Shown in pieces: positions 61,087-64,000 of a DNA stretch of 64,000 bases. Numbering within the stretch: position 1 is the stretch's first letter; each line of letters starts with the position of its first letter. The notes below the pieces were generated by a model, which did no database searches, was not told where the DNA came from, and worked only from the letters and a program-made list of their open reading frames with translations. This DNA comes from Cordilura impudica (lineage: Eukaryota; Arthropoda; Insecta; Diptera; Scathophagidae), in contig OY821518.1 in assembly GCA_963682025.1 (NCBI GenBank), positions 218,766,868 through 218,830,867 on the forward strand, in the 5' to 3' direction. Position numbers and translations under genes: made by a program.

Positions 61087-61931
61087 AAACTGTTCCCCAA
61101 AATTATAGGGCACTTTTAAAATATATGTTTAGTGAGTATATGCAGAAAATTAACATATAGAGAAACTTTTATAATTCTTTTTTGTTTACTTTATACTTCT
61201 ATGAATACATGCAGCATATAAATGGGGATAATAAGATTGAGATAAAAGAGTGATGATGTAATGATGATATTATCTACATATATAAAAGAGTTGTGAGATT
61301 GATCATCAGCGCCCAGCCCAAACCCTTCGATTCAGAATAATAGAATTTGGTGTGAGTTCCTCTCACGGCGTAAAGATCCACTAAGAAGGGATTTTTAAAA
61401 ATTCGTTTCTAGGAATATGAAAAACATGAGCTCAGGATTAATTTTTTCGGAATCCGGCCATTTAAGGGGGAGAAAAACCGAAAAGTCAAAAATGGCATTT
61501 TCTGCACCTTCTTAAAACATTAATCTATATATATATATATTATTTTCATACACAGACACAACCGAATACGTGGGCATCGGCCAAGGATGAATTTATTGGT
61601 AGCTTTAACGTCTAGGGAAGGAAAAACGGCTAAAGTGGAGAAAAGGTGTACATTTGGTATCTTCTAAACAAATAAATACAAAATACAGTGCGTGCATTCC
61701 ACTAGAGATAGAAACACCCGATGGGAGGAAAACTTTTGGAAATTTGGATGTTAAACGGGGTTAACAACGGCCCATATGAGTATCTTCTTTACAAAGTAAT
61801 ATAAGGATATCAAATTTGATATGTAGATTCCACCAGAGACACATAAACATGTGAAAGAATACGGCAAAAAATGGGAAAACTGATTATTTCAACTGTTAAA
61901 TTTTCATTTGGAAGTACATTTTCTTAAGAAA
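61087..61931. other. unassigned AT-rich DNA
   Basis: No frame. TCTATATATATATATATT near 61524 resembles the start of the RepHel Helitron at 46863 but nothing else supports a Helitron here. Confidence 0.4.
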
Positions 61932-62345
61932 ACAAGTAAGAAAATTATAGTCGGTCTAGACCGATACCTCATACCATGCGTATGGAGAATTGGTCTTAGG
62001 TGCAACTAATTGGGTTAAGAAAAAAGCACAAACCAAATCTACGTCAATAATTATTCCGATCCTGACCATTTTTAGTAAAGTCACTTATTTTTCGCAACAA
62101 CATATACAAACCGACTTTGAGAAAAACCAATGCAATATTTTCGTTTTTGATAGGTTAAGAGAATTGTCCTATAGGGTTTATTTTTGGTCTACAGATCTAC
62201 GGATGTAATAAACACACACAAACGCAATTCGACTGAGATCTATATAATAGTTTGGATCTTATGGCGACTTAAATCGATATCATAGAGGTCGTTTGACCAT
62301 TTTCACCAATTTCAATAGCGCTTGCTATTAACCTTTATATAAATA
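61932..62345 (-). mobile_element. HINE / DINE-1-like element, diverged 3' part
   Basis: It has ACAAGTAAGAAAATTATAG and half of the palindrome, then ATACCTCATACCATGCG and the body with many changes. It ends near CACCAATTTCAATAGCG, before the GTCC tract, so the 5' third is missing. It is one of the oldest copies. Confidence 0.7.
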
Positions 62346-62717
62346 TGTATAGGTTCTAACGTGTTCTTTCAATTATTATAAAATAACGGCAAGAATAAAG
62401 TTTTATGAAGAGAATCCTAGATGCTTCTAGTGATGGTCGTAGGCAATAGAATACTTGTGAAAAATATTTGTGTAAAATATTCTATGATTAATCCATAATC
62501 GTCTAGCTAGCATTAATTTTGTTAAAGCATAAACTAACTGGAATTAGCATACTGTTAGCGGATGGAATTGATGAAAAAATTATGTATTTAAATGGCCATA
62601 AAATGGTCAAACGCGTCGGGAGTTTTACCAAAATAAATAAATACAATGGTTCGGTATAGGAATCATTTAGCCCTCAAGACCATGACCATCAGTTTATTCC
62701 ACAGTGTTATTGTATAA
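62346..62717. other. unassigned DNA between two HINEs
   Basis: About 370 bp, no frame or repeat recognised. Confidence 0.4.
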
Positions 62718-63505
62718 ACAAGTAAGAAAATTATAGTCGGTCTAGACCGACTATACGATACCCTATACCATGCGTTTAGAAACCCTATCTCTTAGGCCCA
62801 ACTAACTGGACATTGAAAATAAGCAAAAACCAAATTTGAGTGGGATTTTTATTAATTTTTTTGGGTGCAGATATGAAAAAGTTCATATCGGATGCTATAT
62901 CTATAAAGGGACTAGGTCCAAAAATGGACCGATCCTGATCATGTTTGGTAAAGTCGCTTGTATTTTGCAAAAATATGTACAAACAAAATTTGAGAAGAAT
63001 CAGTGCAATATTTTTGTTTTTTAATAGATTTAAGTGAAGATCGGGAAGCAGCTCTATATGGGGTCAAAGGGATCATTTTTGGACTACTCATTAGTGGATG
63101 TAATGAACGCATACAAACCCAATTTGAGTAAGATCTATATGACAATTTGGATCTTATGGCAATTTATGTCGATTTCATATGGGTAATTTGTATGGGGGCT
63201 AGGTCTGAACATGGACCGATTCTCACCAATTTCAACAGCGTTCATCCTGTGGCCGACAAAAGATTAAATACCAAATTTCATCAAAATATATTCATATTTG
63301 CGACCTGCAGTTTGATTACAAGCTTTACATGGACACACAGACGGACGGACGGACGGACGGACGGACGGACATTGTTAAATCAACTCAGAAAGTGATTCTG
63401 ATTCGATCGGTATAATTAAAGATGGGTGTAGGTCAAATATTTTTGGTTGTTACAAACAGCAGCACAAAGTCATTATACCCAAACCACATAGTGGTATAGG
63501 GTATA
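62718..63505 (-). mobile_element. HINE / DINE-1-like element, full copy
   Basis: Complete on the minus strand: ACAAGTAAG end at 62718, palindrome at ~62734-62757, six GTCC units near 63342-63369, and the GGGTATA start at 63505. It is close to the young subgroup (14460, 23473, 33204). Confidence 0.85.
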
Positions 63506-63849
63506 AAAAGGTTTCCGCTATTTTGTCAACAGCATAAAAATGAGCACTTTTAGGTTTTGTTAATATTTTCTAAAGTTATGTTAGCATAACTTCTTTTTTT
63601 TTTGTTAGATTTATAGTCATTTTTCAGACATATTGCAATTACTACTGTAATTAATATGCAATTTTTAATTTTGTTTAAATGGTGCGTGGTAAAGAATAAG
63701 AAAGCATACATTTCAAAAATTCATAACTGCACTGTATTCTTAATCAAACCGGTTTCTGGCATTTCAGCCTTCATCAGCGATTTATTGAACATTGTCATAA
63801 TTGTTATGTTTTAATTGAATAGGTTGTTTCTATATGAAAATTTTTTCTA

Positions 63850-63945
63850 CTTAGGGCGGCCGTGAGGTTTTGAACCGTGAACCTTCACTTACACTCGTAC
63901 TTGCACTTTTTGGTCAGCGCTTTAACACACTCACCTAAAGTCAGG
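63850..63945 (-). repeat. possible tRNA-derived SINE
   Basis: On the minus strand GGTTCAAAACC (63876-63866) fits the B box of RNA polymerase III promoters. About 45 bp upstream, GTGTTAAAGCGCTGACC resembles the D-arm/A box of a tRNA. After the B box comes TCACGGCCGCC, like a tRNA 3' end. It does not fold as an intact tRNA. The rest of the window end (63506-63849 and 63946-64000) has nothing else recognised. Confidence 0.35.
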
Positions 63946-64000
63946 CCTACGAGCAGTGTGGTTAGTTTTCAGTTTTCGTACCATACAGCTTTACTTTGTA

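Noticed and set aside
1..64000. A novel host defence or operon-like system
   Set aside because: I looked for clustered intact genes of unknown function and found none. All sizable frames trace to transposons.

Overview
This is a eukaryotic, AT-rich, intron-free repeat landscape from an insect genome, most likely a cyclorrhaphan fly (Diptera). The inference rests on the element mix: a 412/mdg1-type Gypsy retrotransposon, a jockey-type LINE, a rosa-like mariner, several Transib (RAG1-like) transposases, canonical Helitrons, and eleven copies of a DINE-1/INE-1-like (HINE, Helentron-type) element with the GTCC microsatellite typical of flies. I see no confident single-copy host gene, no tRNA or rRNA gene and no CRISPR array. 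Nearly every long reading frame is a transposon relic.

Layout. 1-6643: Gypsy copy 1 (minus strand) with an LTR at both sides, two small upstream ORFs, gag and pol. 6646-10910: jockey-like LINE (plus), frameshifted. 11809-15465: Helentron-like family 2 copy A, carrying a nested HINE (14460-15238). 16051-20900: HINE, then a minus-strand Transib relic cut by a CACTA-like element with ~555-bp inverted repeats (17054-19138), then a plus-strand Transib relic. About 21000-25775: 3' part of Gypsy copy 2 (minus), cut by a pogo/Tigger-like MITE (21725-22355) and a HINE (23473-24259). 25776-33203: mostly featureless AT-rich DNA with one HINE and a CACTA-like transposase scrap. 33204-36733: HINE, Transib relic, HINE scrap. 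38887-41698: Helentron-like family 2 copy B. 41740-42310: an ~18-bp minisatellite. 44351-53734: a Helitron complex, with a composite non-autonomous Helitron, then RepHel relics interrupted by a second non-autonomous Helitron (49176-51990), itself holding a hAT MITE and a HINE. 53744-57827: rosa-like mariner cut by a Transib element (54614-57390), which holds a HINE. 59541-61078: hAT-like MITE. 61932-63505: two minus-strand HINEs. The last 150 bp hold a possible tRNA-derived SINE.

The genes do not form a host pathway. The value of the window is that several insertions can be read to the base. In three cases removing the inserted DNA (and one target-site copy) restores the reading frame of the interrupted transposase, which fixes termini and target-site duplications: CACTA-like TAA, Transib CGGCG, Helitron A^T with none. 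The most intriguing single signal is that the Transib element at 54614-57390 has termini laid out like RAG recombination signals: a shared 9-bp CACACYGTG end and a shared ATAAATCAAT box separated by 23 bp at one end and 12 bp at the other. The window resembles pericentromeric or piRNA-cluster DNA, but that is inference only.
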